A DNA stretch of 64,000 nucleotides from Pseudomonas sp. MWU16-30317 (GTDB lineage Bacteria; Pseudomonadota; Gammaproteobacteria; Pseudomonadales; Pseudomonadaceae), in NCBI RefSeq assembly GCF_020515695.1, contig NZ_JAIWJA010000004.1, positions 186,001-250,000 of the forward strand, written 5' to 3'. Positions 41,844 through 49,445 of this stretch are shown in pieces. The notes below the pieces were generated by a model that did not search any database, was not told the origin of the DNA, and was given only the letters and a program-made list of their open reading frames with translations. The translations under genes were made by a program, and so were the position numbers. Every line of letters starts with the position of its first letter. Positions within the stretch are counted from its first letter, which is position 1.

Positions 41844-41906
41844 TTGACGCGAGCGCGCGGCAAGCTAAGGTTGCAGTTGTCCGGACAACCGGATAACAAA
41901 AAAACA
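41844..41906 (+). promoter_or_regulatory. promoter, GTTGTCCGGACAAC operator and A-rich leader of the C5-dicarboxylate operon
   Basis: A -35-like TTGACG (41844-41849) and a -10-like TAAGGT (41866-41871) are 16 bases apart. The perfect 14-base palindrome GTTGTCCGGACAAC (41876-41889) sits directly after the -10, where a bound repressor would block initiation. The operon encodes its own GntR/UTRA regulator, the obvious candidate. From 41895 the sequence AACAAAAAAACAAGAGGA runs into the ribosome binding site and matches the AANAANAA pattern of Hfq/Crc catabolite repression. Confidence 0.6.
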
Positions 41907-41920
41907 AGAGGACTTAAACC

Positions 41921-42433
41921 ATGGGCGCCATCGAAATCAGTCCGCAACGCTACCGCGCCAGCTACGGCCGCTTCTTCGAAGAATTCACCGTCGGTGACGT
42001 CTATGAGCACCGCCCCGGCCGCACCCTGACCGAAGCGGACAACATCCACTTCTCCCTGCTGACCATGAACTTTCATCCCATGCACTGCGACGCCGCCTAC
42101 GCCGCCAAAAGCGAATTCGGCCAGTTGCTGGTCAACAGTGGTCTGACCGTCGCGGTCGTGCTGGGCATGACCGTCAACGACGTCAGCGGCAAGGCCATCG
42201 CCAACCTCGGCTGGAAAGAGATCAACCTCACCGCCCCGGTATTTTGCGGCGACACCCTTTACGCCGAATCCGAAGTGCTGGAAAAACGCGAATCCAAATC
42301 CCGGCCCACCCAGGGCATCGTCACCGTCAAGACCCGCGCTTTCAAACAGGACGGCACCCCGGTGATGGACTTTATCCGCACCGCCCTGATCGCCCGAGTC
42401 GGCTTCGAAAACGGAGGCGAGAACAACCGCTGA
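41921..42433 (+). CDS. MaoC family dehydratase (C5-dicarboxyl-CoA hydratase candidate)
   Basis: This 170-residue single hot-dog MaoC-type hydratase begins with a helix and the GRFFEEFTVGDVYEHRPGRT segment typical of acyl-CoA hydratases (part quoted). The catalytic region TEADNIHFSLLTMNFHPMHCD contains the Asp/Asn-His pair of the hydratase motif (part quoted). In an operon with a class III CoA-transferase and a citramalyl-CoA-lyase-type protein, it most likely hydrates itaconyl-CoA or mesaconyl-CoA to citramalyl-CoA. It is the first gene, with AGAGGA ribosome binding. P. aeruginosa itaconyl-CoA hydratase is, as I recall, longer, so mesaconyl-CoA is a serious alternative. Confidence 0.88.
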   Translation: MGAIEISPQRYRASYGRFFEEFTVGDVYEHRPGRTLTEADNIHFSLLTMNFHPMHCDAAYAAKSEFGQLLVNSGLTVAVVLGMTVNDVSGKAIANLGWKEINLTAPVFCGDTLYAESEVLEKRESKSRPTQGIVTVKTRAFKQDGTPVMDFIRTALIARVGFENGGENNR

Positions 42434-42488
42434 CCCCGACATCCAATAGCGATACCTCCGCCAAAAACAACAACTGGAGAGTGCTGTG

Positions 42489-43880
42489 ATGACTTACGTG
42501 AGCTCAGGCGCGCGCCTCGATCGGCTGCCCTTGTCGCGCTTCCACTGGAAAATCCTCGGCCTGATCAGCGCCGGGGCCTGCATCGATGCCTATGACGTGT
42601 ACATCGCCGGCGGTGTCAGCGCGGCGATGTTCAAGGACGGTTTTTCGACCCTGGCGCAGAACGCGCTGTTCGTCTCCGCCGGCTTCTTCGGCATGGTCAT
42701 CGGTGCCGCGTTGGCCGGTTGGCTGGGCGATCACCTGGGCCGCCGCGCTTCCTATCAATTCAACCTGCTGCTGTTCGGCCTCGCCTCGCTGGCCGCCTGC
42801 TTCGCACCCAATATCGAAACGCTGATCGGCCTGCGCTTCATCATGGGCATCGGCCTGGGCGCCGAGCTGGTCATCGCCGCCGGCACCCTGAGCGAATTCA
42901 TCCCGCCGCAGTTTCGCGGACGCTGGATCTCGTTACTGGCACTGATCGTCAACTCCGGCCTGGTGCTGGCCACCTCGATCGGCTACGTGGTGATCCCCAA
43001 CCTGGGCTGGCGCTGGATGTTCGCCATTGCCGGCGTCGGCGCGGTGATCATCTGGGTGCTGCGCCACCGCATGCCCGAATCGCCGCGCTGGCTGGAATCC
43101 CAAGGGCGGCTGGAAGATGCCGAGCGCACGGTGAGCGATATCGAGGCACAGGTGATCGCCCAGCACGGCGCGATCGCCGATTGCCCGCGCACGCAAAACC
43201 TGGAAACCCCGAAAGCACCCTTCAGCGCCCTGTTCAGCCGCGCCATCCTGCCCCGCACCCTCACTGCGGCGATGACGGCGATTGCAGTCAACGTCGCCGT
43301 GTATGGCTTCGTCGCCTGGCTACCGACCTTCTTCGTCAGTGAAGGGCTGACGGTGGTCAAGTCGCTGGGCTTTACCACCCTGATGTCGTTCGGCGCGCCG
43401 GCCGGCGCTCTGCTCGGGCTGGCCATTGCCGACCGACTGGGCCGCGCTCGAGGCTTGGTGTTGTTCGCGGTCCTGGCCATCGTGCTGGGCATCATCTACC
43501 CGAACATGACCAGTGCAGTGGGCATCACCGGCGTCGGCTTCGCCCTGGTGACCTGCATCTACACCATCGTCACCTTCGGCCTGTTCGGCTACGTGCCGGA
43601 ACTGTTCCCCACTCACCTGCGGCTGCGCGGTACCGGCACGGCGGGAGTCTGCGGACGGTTGGCATCGATGGCCACCTCGTACCTGGCGGTCATCCTGTTC
43701 GCCAAATTCGGCCTGATCGGCGTGTTGGCGATGGTCTCCAGCTGCCTGCTGTTGATGGCCCTGGCGATTCTGCTGCTGGGCGTCGACACCAACCAGAGCA
43801 CGCTCGAAGACATCGCCCCCGGCGCTGACAGCAAACGCCTGCGCCGCACCCTGCACAGCACCGCCGGAGAAAGCCGATGA
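42489..43880 (+). CDS. MFS transporter, sugar/acid:H+ symporter type
   Basis: This twelve-helix MFS permease of 463 residues starts at ATG 42489, with GGAGA 8 bases upstream. Helix 1 and loop pattern: GACIDAYDVYIAGGVSAAM and WLGDHLGRRASYQ (motif A). The central loop has PESPRWLESQGRLEDAE. This is the layout of the sugar porter/metabolite:H+ symporter group that includes aromatic acid and dicarboxylate carriers. In the operon it probably imports the C5 dicarboxylate used by the neighbouring enzymes. In P. aeruginosa the equivalent slot is filled by a TRAP system, so this is an alternative uptake solution. AACAACAAC (42466-42474) precedes its ribosome binding site. Confidence 0.88.
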   Translation: MTYVSSGARLDRLPLSRFHWKILGLISAGACIDAYDVYIAGGVSAAMFKDGFSTLAQNALFVSAGFFGMVIGAALAGWLGDHLGRRASYQFNLLLFGLASLAACFAPNIETLIGLRFIMGIGLGAELVIAAGTLSEFIPPQFRGRWISLLALIVNSGLVLATSIGYVVIPNLGWRWMFAIAGVGAVIIWVLRHRMPESPRWLESQGRLEDAERTVSDIEAQVIAQHGAIADCPRTQNLETPKAPFSALFSRAILPRTLTAAMTAIAVNVAVYGFVAWLPTFFVSEGLTVVKSLGFTTLMSFGAPAGALLGLAIADRLGRARGLVLFAVLAIVLGIIYPNMTSAVGITGVGFALVTCIYTIVTFGLFGYVPELFPTHLRLRGTGTAGVCGRLASMATSYLAVILFAKFGLIGVLAMVSSCLLLMALAILLLGVDTNQSTLEDIAPGADSKRLRRTLHSTAGESR

Positions 43881-45268
43881 GCACCGCACAGTCCACCACC
43901 CTGGCCGAACAGCTCGGGGCCTTTGCGGCGCAACTGCGCCCTGACGATATTCCGGCTCAGGTGCGCGAACGCGCTTGCCACCTGATGCTCGACGCCACCG
44001 GCATCGCTTGCGCCTCAACCGGCTACGAATTCGCCCAGCGCACCCTCAATGCAGCGCGCGAGTTGGGTGAGGGTGACAGCGACGTGATCGCCATGGGTGC
44101 CAAGCTATCGTTGCGCGATGCGATCTTGCTCAACGGCGTACTGGTGCATGGCCTGGATTACGACGACACCCACGGCCGCGGCGTGATCCACGCCACGGCC
44201 AGTTGCTACCCGACGGCTCTAGGGGTGGCTGCCAAACTGAGCGTCAGCGGCGCGGACCTGTTGTGTGCCTACGTCGTGGGCATGGAGCTGGCTACGCGCA
44301 TCGCCTCGGTGGCCAAAGGCGGCTTCCATCAAGTCGGCTTTCATCCCACCGGGCTGGTCGGTGCCTTCGCCTGCGCGGTGATCGCCGGCAAGCTGCAAGG
44401 CCAGAGCGCTGCGCAACTGGCCCACGCCCAAGGCATCGCCCTGAGCACCGCCTCCGGCAGCCTGGAGTTCCTCGAAGACGGTGCCTGGACCAAACGCCTG
44501 CACCCAGGCTGGGCCGGGGTCGCCGGCCTCACTGCAGCGACCTTGGCACGCCACGGCTTCATCGGCCCGAAAGCCACTTACGAGGGCCGCTTCGGGTTGT
44601 TCAACAGCCACCTGGGTGAACGCGCTGCGGAATGCGATTACAGCCTGGCCACCGCCGATCTGGGCGAGGTATGGGAGGTCACCCAGGTAGCGGTCAAGCC
44701 GCTGCCAGCCTGCCACTTCACCCACGCTTGCGCCGACGCCGCCATGCAGCTGCGCCAGCAAGGTGTGCGCAGCGAAGACGTGCACAGCATCGTCGCCCTG
44801 GTACCCAAGGAAACCGTCGGTATCGTCTGCGAGCCGGTGGCCAGCAAACGTCGGCCGAAAAACAGCTATGAGGCGCAGTTCAGCATTCCCTATGCCGTGG
44901 CCAGCGGCCTGCTGCGCGGGCGCTACGGCCTGGTCGAGCAAGAAGCCCAGGCGCTGACCGATCCCCAGGTGCTGGCGCTGGCCGACAAGGTCGAATACGC
45001 CATCGACCCGGCCTCGGGCTTTCCGCGTCATTACTCCGGCGAAGTGGTGGTGACCCTCAACGACGGCCGCGTGCTGCGTCACCGTGAAGCGATCAACCGC
45101 GGCAGCAGCGATCGGCCATTGAGCAATGCCGAGATCGTCGACAAATTCCGCGAGAACGCCGCCACCACCCAATCACCGCAACGCGTCGACGCCCTGCTCG
45201 ATGCCGTCCTCCACCTCGAAGACCGCCCTGCCCGCGCCTGCTCCCAGGCACTGGCGGCCCGCGCTTGA
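43877..45268 (+). CDS. MmgE/PrpD family protein
   Basis: This 463-residue member of the MmgE/PrpD superfamily includes 2-methylcitrate dehydratase, iminodisuccinate epimerase and the IRG1 cis-aconitate decarboxylase group. Features are LMLDATGIACASTGYEFAQ (part), HGLDYDDTHGRGVIHATASC with the conserved Asp-His region, and GYFHPT-like FHPTGLVGAFACAV. The gene overlaps the MFS stop by 4 bases. A PrpD-family gene also sits in the itaconate cluster of P. aeruginosa. Its step is unclear: it may isomerise or hydrate a branched C5/C6 acid before CoA activation. Stereochemistry and substrate are unknown. Confidence 0.9.
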   Translation: MSTAQSTTLAEQLGAFAAQLRPDDIPAQVRERACHLMLDATGIACASTGYEFAQRTLNAARELGEGDSDVIAMGAKLSLRDAILLNGVLVHGLDYDDTHGRGVIHATASCYPTALGVAAKLSVSGADLLCAYVVGMELATRIASVAKGGFHQVGFHPTGLVGAFACAVIAGKLQGQSAAQLAHAQGIALSTASGSLEFLEDGAWTKRLHPGWAGVAGLTAATLARHGFIGPKATYEGRFGLFNSHLGERAAECDYSLATADLGEVWEVTQVAVKPLPACHFTHACADAAMQLRQQGVRSEDVHSIVALVPKETVGIVCEPVASKRRPKNSYEAQFSIPYAVASGLLRGRYGLVEQEAQALTDPQVLALADKVEYAIDPASGFPRHYSGEVVVTLNDGRVLRHREAINRGSSDRPLSNAEIVDKFRENAATTQSPQRVDALLDAVLHLEDRPARACSQALAARA

Positions 45269-45286
45269 ACGCATAAGGAAACCACC

Positions 45287-46438
45287 ATGAACGAATACGA
45301 CGAACAGGAAAGCATGATCCTCGATGCCGTCGACCGCTTCCTTGAGGTCGAGGCCAAGCCCTATGTCCACGAGCTGGAAAAAAACGATATCTATCCCGAG
45401 GAGATGGTCGAGAAGATGAAAGCCATGGGCCTGTTCGGCTGCATCATCCCGCCCGAATATGGCGGCCTGGGCTTGTCGACCTCGACCTACGCAAAGATCG
45501 TCGAGCGCATCTCCTGCACCTGGATGTCGCTCTCGGGGATCATCAATTCGCACCTGATCGTGGCCAGCGCCATCCACCGCCACGGCACCGACTGGCAAAA
45601 GGAGTATTACCTGCCGCGCCTGGCCAGCGGCGAAATGCGCGCCGCCGTGGGCTTTACCGAGCCCGACACCGGCACCGACCTGCAGGCCATCCGCACCACT
45701 GCGCGACGCGAGGGCGACCACTACATCGTCAACGGCGCCAAGACCTGGATCACCAACAGCCTGCACGGCCATGTGGTGGCATTGCTGGTCAAGACCGACC
45801 CCACCGCCCAGCCGCGGCACAAGGGCATGAGCTGGCTGATCGCGGAAAAAGGGCCGGGCTTCAAGGTCGCGCGCAAGCTGGAGAAGCTCGGTTATAAAGG
45901 CATCGACACCTGCGAGCTGGTGTTCGAAGACTTCAAGGTACCGGTCAACTGCCTGATTGGCGGGGTTGAAGGGGTGGGCCTCAAGCAGGTGCTGTCGGGC
46001 CTGGAGCTGGGTCGCATCAATGTCGCCGCCCGCGGCGTCGGCGTGGCCCGCGCCGCCTTGCAGGAGGCGACCAGCTATGCGCAGATCCGCAAGACTTTCG
46101 GCAAGCCGATCTGCGAACACCAGGCCATCCAACTCAAGCTTGGCGAAATGGCCACCCGCGTAGAGGCCGCACGGCTGCTCACCGAGTCGGCCGCCAACGC
46201 CTATGACAAAGGCCTGCGCTGTGACATGGAAGCCGGCATGGCCAAGTACTTCGCCACCGAAGCGGCCCTGGAAAACGCCATTGAAGCCATGCGCATTCAT
46301 GGCGGCTACGGCTACTCCAAGGAATACAACGTCGAGCGCCTGTACCGCGACGCACCGCTGCTGACCATCGGCGAAGGCACCAATGAAATGCAGCGCATCA
46401 TCATTGCCCGTCAACTCATCGAGAGGAATCCGGTATGA
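45287..46438 (+). CDS. acyl-CoA dehydrogenase family protein
   Basis: This 383-residue FAD enzyme has the complete acyl-CoA dehydrogenase pattern: YGGLGLSTSTYAKIVERI, AVGFTEPDTGTDLQAI (FAD-binding GFTEP-type motif), QIRKTFGKPICEHQAI and MRIHGGYGYSKEYNVER. The catalytic base is Glu in the C-terminal IGEGTNEMQRI. It oxidises an acyl-CoA to the enoyl-CoA and passes electrons to ETF. In this operon it could introduce the double bond of mesaconyl-CoA from methylsuccinyl-CoA. It is preceded by AAGGAAACC and overlaps the CoA-transferase gene by 4 bases. Confidence 0.92.
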   Translation: MNEYDEQESMILDAVDRFLEVEAKPYVHELEKNDIYPEEMVEKMKAMGLFGCIIPPEYGGLGLSTSTYAKIVERISCTWMSLSGIINSHLIVASAIHRHGTDWQKEYYLPRLASGEMRAAVGFTEPDTGTDLQAIRTTARREGDHYIVNGAKTWITNSLHGHVVALLVKTDPTAQPRHKGMSWLIAEKGPGFKVARKLEKLGYKGIDTCELVFEDFKVPVNCLIGGVEGVGLKQVLSGLELGRINVAARGVGVARAALQEATSYAQIRKTFGKPICEHQAIQLKLGEMATRVEAARLLTESAANAYDKGLRCDMEAGMAKYFATEAALENAIEAMRIHGGYGYSKEYNVERLYRDAPLLTIGEGTNEMQRIIIARQLIERNPV

Positions 46439-47613
46439 GCCTGCCCCTTGCTGGCGTGCGCATCATCGCCGTCGAACAATACGGTGCCGGCCCCTTCGGC
46501 ACCCAGCACCTGGCCGATCTCGGCGCCGAGGTGATCAAGGTCGAGAACCCGGTGGAAGGCGGTGAAGTCGGTCGTGCGGTCGGGCCGTATTTCTTCGAAG
46601 AAGGCGACAGCCATTTCTTCCAGTCCTTCAATCGCAACAAAAAAAGCGTGACCCTCAACCTCAAGGACCCGACCGACAAGGCCACTCTGATCGAACTGAT
46701 CAAGACCGCCGACGCGCTCTACGACAACCTGCGCGGCGACCTGCCGGCCAAGCTCGGCCTGACCTATGCGGACCTGGCCGAGCACAATCCGAAACTGGTG
46801 TGCGCGCACCTGTCGGCCTATGGTCGCGAGGGTGAGCGCAAGGCCTGGCCCGGCTACGACTACCTGATGCAGGCCGAAGCCGGCTATTGCGCAATCACTG
46901 GGGAGCCCGGCGGCCCGCCGGCGCGCTTCGGCATCTCGATCATCGACATGATGACCGGCACCACTGCGGCTCTGGCCCTGCTGGCGGCCCTGGTGGGCGC
47001 GCGGGCTACCGGCATCGGCCGGGATATCGATGTAAGTCTGTATGACGTGGCCATGCACAACCTCAACTACCTGGGCACCTGGTACCTCAACGACGGCATC
47101 AAGACTGATCGGGCGCCGCGCTCCGCACACCCATCGCTGACCCCGAGCCAGATGTATCGGACTCAGGACGGCTGGATGTTCATCATGTGCAACAAGGAAA
47201 AGTTCTGGGGCATACTGGCGCAACTGATCGACCGTCCGGAGTGGGCCAGCGACCCGCGCTACTGCAACTTCAAAGCGCGCCTGGCGCACCGCGATCAGCT
47301 CACCGAGGAACTCGACGCCGTGCTGATGACCGCCACCACCGAGCAATGGCTCAAGCATTTCGCCGGGCAGGTCCCTGCCGCGCCGGTCAACGATGTCGGC
47401 CAGGCGTTGGACAATCCATTTGCCCGTGCCCAAGGCCTGATCGTCGAATCCCAGCACCCGGCGCGGGGTACCATCAAGACCCTTGCCTGCCCGATCCGCT
47501 GCCCTGGCGAGACCTTGCCCAGCCAGGCCGCGCCACGCCTGGGTGCGCATAATCAGAGCGTCTTGGGGCCGCTGCGCGCCGTGCCACCGCGCAAAGCCGC
47601 TGGAGTGATCTGA
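46435..47613 (+). CDS. class III CoA-transferase (CaiB/BaiF family)
   Basis: This 392-residue family III CoA-transferase works through an aspartyl-CoA thioester; the nucleophile is Asp171 in SIIDMMTGTTAAL. Other family landmarks: GVRIIAVEQYGAGPFGTQ at the N-terminus, ADLGAEVIKVENP and RNKKSVTLNLKDP. In this setting it should transfer CoA from succinyl-CoA to itaconate, mesaconate or another C5 dicarboxylate. It overlaps the acyl-CoA dehydrogenase gene by ATGA and its stop directly abuts the ATG of the regulator gene. A related enzyme type carries the first step of itaconate breakdown in P. aeruginosa, as I recall it. Confidence 0.92.
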   Translation: MSLPLAGVRIIAVEQYGAGPFGTQHLADLGAEVIKVENPVEGGEVGRAVGPYFFEEGDSHFFQSFNRNKKSVTLNLKDPTDKATLIELIKTADALYDNLRGDLPAKLGLTYADLAEHNPKLVCAHLSAYGREGERKAWPGYDYLMQAEAGYCAITGEPGGPPARFGISIIDMMTGTTAALALLAALVGARATGIGRDIDVSLYDVAMHNLNYLGTWYLNDGIKTDRAPRSAHPSLTPSQMYRTQDGWMFIMCNKEKFWGILAQLIDRPEWASDPRYCNFKARLAHRDQLTEELDAVLMTATTEQWLKHFAGQVPAAPVNDVGQALDNPFARAQGLIVESQHPARGTIKTLACPIRCPGETLPSQAAPRLGAHNQSVLGPLRAVPPRKAAGVI

Positions 47614-48381
47614 ATGAGCCAGGATTCGCCTTCGCCACTGGGCGGCGGGCAGCCCCGCTACCTGCTGCTGGCGCAAGCCTTGATGGACGACATCAAGGCC
47701 GCACGCTACCCGCTGGACAGCCTGCTGCCCACCGAACACGAGCTGTGCCAGCAGTTCGGCGTCAGCCGTCATACCGTGCGCGAGGCGATCCGCAGACTCA
47801 GTGACCTGGGCCTGATTCACAAGCAGCACGGCATCGGCAGTCGGGTCAAAGCCGTCGAAGTCGCTGCACGCTATGTACAAGCCCATGCCGACATCGCTGA
47901 CCTGCACCAGTACGTGCGCGATGTGCGCCTGGATATCCACGGCATCCACGATATCAGCGCCGACGCCGAACTGGCGCAGTGGCTGGAGTGTCAGCCCGGC
48001 CAGGAATGGCTCTGCGTCAGCGGCCTGCGTTTTCGCGAGGGCGACCAACTGCCACTGGCCTTCACCCATGCCTATATCGCCCGCGCCTACCGCAGCGTGG
48101 CGGAGGATCTGGGCGATGGGCGTGAACCCATCTACGCCTTGATCGAACGGCGCTTCGGCCTGCGCGTCACCGACGTGCGCCAGGACATCAGCGCCGTGCT
48201 GATCGATGCCGCCGATGCCCAGCGCCTGCAGGTGGCCGCTGGCTCGGCGGGGCTGCGGATCATCCGCCGCTACTACGGCCACAATCAGGAGTTGCTCGAA
48301 GTAGCAGTCAGCCTGCACCCCGGCGAGCGCTTCAGCTATTCCTTCAGCCAACAGCTCAAATGGCAGGGCGCGGCGTCCTGA
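47614..48381 (+). CDS. GntR family regulator with UTRA domain (HutC subfamily)
   Basis: This 255-residue HutC-type regulator has an N-terminal winged HTH (residues 17-80: DSLLPTEHELCQQFGVSRH, then TVREAIRRLSDLGLI and HGIGSRV). A UTRA effector domain follows from about 95 to the end. Regulators of this type repress by binding palindromes and release on binding a pathway metabolite. It lies inside the operon, with no gap after the CoA-transferase, giving autoregulation. The GTTGTCCGGACAAC palindrome at 41876-41889 is the best candidate operator. The inducer is likely the C5 acid or its CoA ester. Confidence 0.92.
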   Translation: MSQDSPSPLGGGQPRYLLLAQALMDDIKAARYPLDSLLPTEHELCQQFGVSRHTVREAIRRLSDLGLIHKQHGIGSRVKAVEVAARYVQAHADIADLHQYVRDVRLDIHGIHDISADAELAQWLECQPGQEWLCVSGLRFREGDQLPLAFTHAYIARAYRSVAEDLGDGREPIYALIERRFGLRVTDVRQDISAVLIDAADAQRLQVAAGSAGLRIIRRYYGHNQELLEVAVSLHPGERFSYSFSQQLKWQGAAS

Positions 48382-48424
48382 AAGCGCCCGCCTGCTCTTT
48401 TTGACACACCACGGAGCCCACACC

Positions 48425-49222
48425 ATGGCTGCTCGATCCTATCTGTTCGTCCCCGGCGACCGCCCGGAGCGCTTCGACAAGGCCTGTGCGGCCGGCGCTG
48501 ATGTGGTGATCATCGACCTTGAAGACGCGGTCAGCCCAGAAGGCAAAGACGCCGCCCGCGACGCTATCGGCCAATGGCTGCGCGCAGGGGGCCGTGCTTG
48601 GGTACGCCTGAACGGCAGCGATACCGCGTGGTACGAAGATGACTGTGCCTTGCTCGACTGCCCCGGACTGCTGGGCGTATCACTGCCCAAAGCGGAAAGC
48701 GCCACGCAGCTGGCTGCACTGGCTGCGCGGCTACCGGGCAAACTAGGCATCCTGCCGATCGTCGAAACCGCCCGCGGGATCTGGAACGTCGCCGAGTTGG
48801 CGCAAGCCCCGAAGGTACTGCGCCTGGCGTTCGGCTCGGTGGATTTTCAGGTCGATACCGGAATCGTCGGCGACGATCAGGAGCTGCTGTTCGCCCGCTC
48901 GCAACTGGTGATCGCCTCGGCCATGGCGCGGATTGAGGCGCCAGTGGATGGCGTGACGGTCGATCTGAGCGACGCCACCCTGCTCGCGCATGAAGTGGAG
49001 CGCGCGCGCCTGCAAGGCTTCGGCGCCAAACTGTGCGTGCACCCCAAGCAGGTGCAGGCCATCAACGACGGCCTGCGCCCCCATGCCAGTGAAGTGCAGT
49101 GGGCGCGCTCGGTGCTGGACGTTGTGGACGCCAGCCAGGGTGTCGGGGCGCTGAGCCTAAACGGCAAGCTCATCGACCTGCCGGTGATCCTGCGCGCCAG
49201 ACGCATACTCGAGTCGGCGTGA
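48425..49222 (+). CDS. HpcH/HpaI (citrate lyase beta-like) CoA-ester lyase, citramalyl-CoA lyase candidate
   Basis: This 265-residue TIM-barrel lyase of the CitE-like family has the standard motifs RSYLFVPGDRPERFDKA, IIDLEDAVSPEGK, VRLNG, LPKAES, the Mg2+ ligand Glu in PIVETARGIW, and Asp in AFGSVDFQVDTG. CitE-like enzymes of this length cleave citramalyl-CoA or malyl-CoA to acetyl-CoA plus pyruvate or glyoxylate. As the last gene of the operon it would complete C5 dicarboxylate breakdown to acetyl-CoA and pyruvate. The start ATG 48425 is preceded by GGAGCC 6-7 bases upstream. The stereospecificity (R or S) of the lyase cannot be told. Confidence 0.9.
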   Translation: MAARSYLFVPGDRPERFDKACAAGADVVIIDLEDAVSPEGKDAARDAIGQWLRAGGRAWVRLNGSDTAWYEDDCALLDCPGLLGVSLPKAESATQLAALAARLPGKLGILPIVETARGIWNVAELAQAPKVLRLAFGSVDFQVDTGIVGDDQELLFARSQLVIASAMARIEAPVDGVTVDLSDATLLAHEVERARLQGFGAKLCVHPKQVQAINDGLRPHASEVQWARSVLDVVDASQGVGALSLNGKLIDLPVILRARRILESA

Positions 49223-49235
49223 ACCGACGCGGGGT

Positions 49236-49334
49236 TCACTTGCTCTCGCGGCTTTCCTTGTGGATCAGATACATCACATAGCCAAAGGAGCCCAGGGTCC
49301 CCGCGACAATGATCAACATGATCAGACCGTCCAT
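49236..49334 (-). CDS. 32-residue single-helix membrane protein
   Basis: This short gene reads M-DGLIMLIIVAGTLGSFGY then VMYLIHKESRESK. It is one clean transmembrane helix (about residues 3-24) followed by a basic/acidic cytoplasmic tail. GGAGG lies 7 bases upstream of ATG 49334, a near-ideal ribosome binding site, and codon use is normal. It is on the same strand as the CbtA gene but 111 bases beyond its end, so it may be the last gene of that unit or independent. Peptides of this design often bind and tune larger inner-membrane complexes. I cannot name the family. Confidence 0.7.
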   Translation of the reverse strand: MDGLIMLIIVAGTLGSFGYVMYLIHKESRESK

Positions 49335-49445
49335 CTTGCACCTCCACACCGTTGAATTCGGATGACAGCGCTATGGTGCGCCGCCGCTGATTTTCATAAC
49401 AGCGGCAGATAGACGATAAAAAAGCGGATCAGATGGCGCAAAGAT

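Noticed and set aside
46411..48426. A long open reading frame (671 codons) on the minus strand across the CoA-transferase and GntR genes
   Set aside because: It is the antisense shadow of two well-supported genes. The sequence is GC-rich with few stops in this frame, and it has no ribosome binding site or domain pattern.
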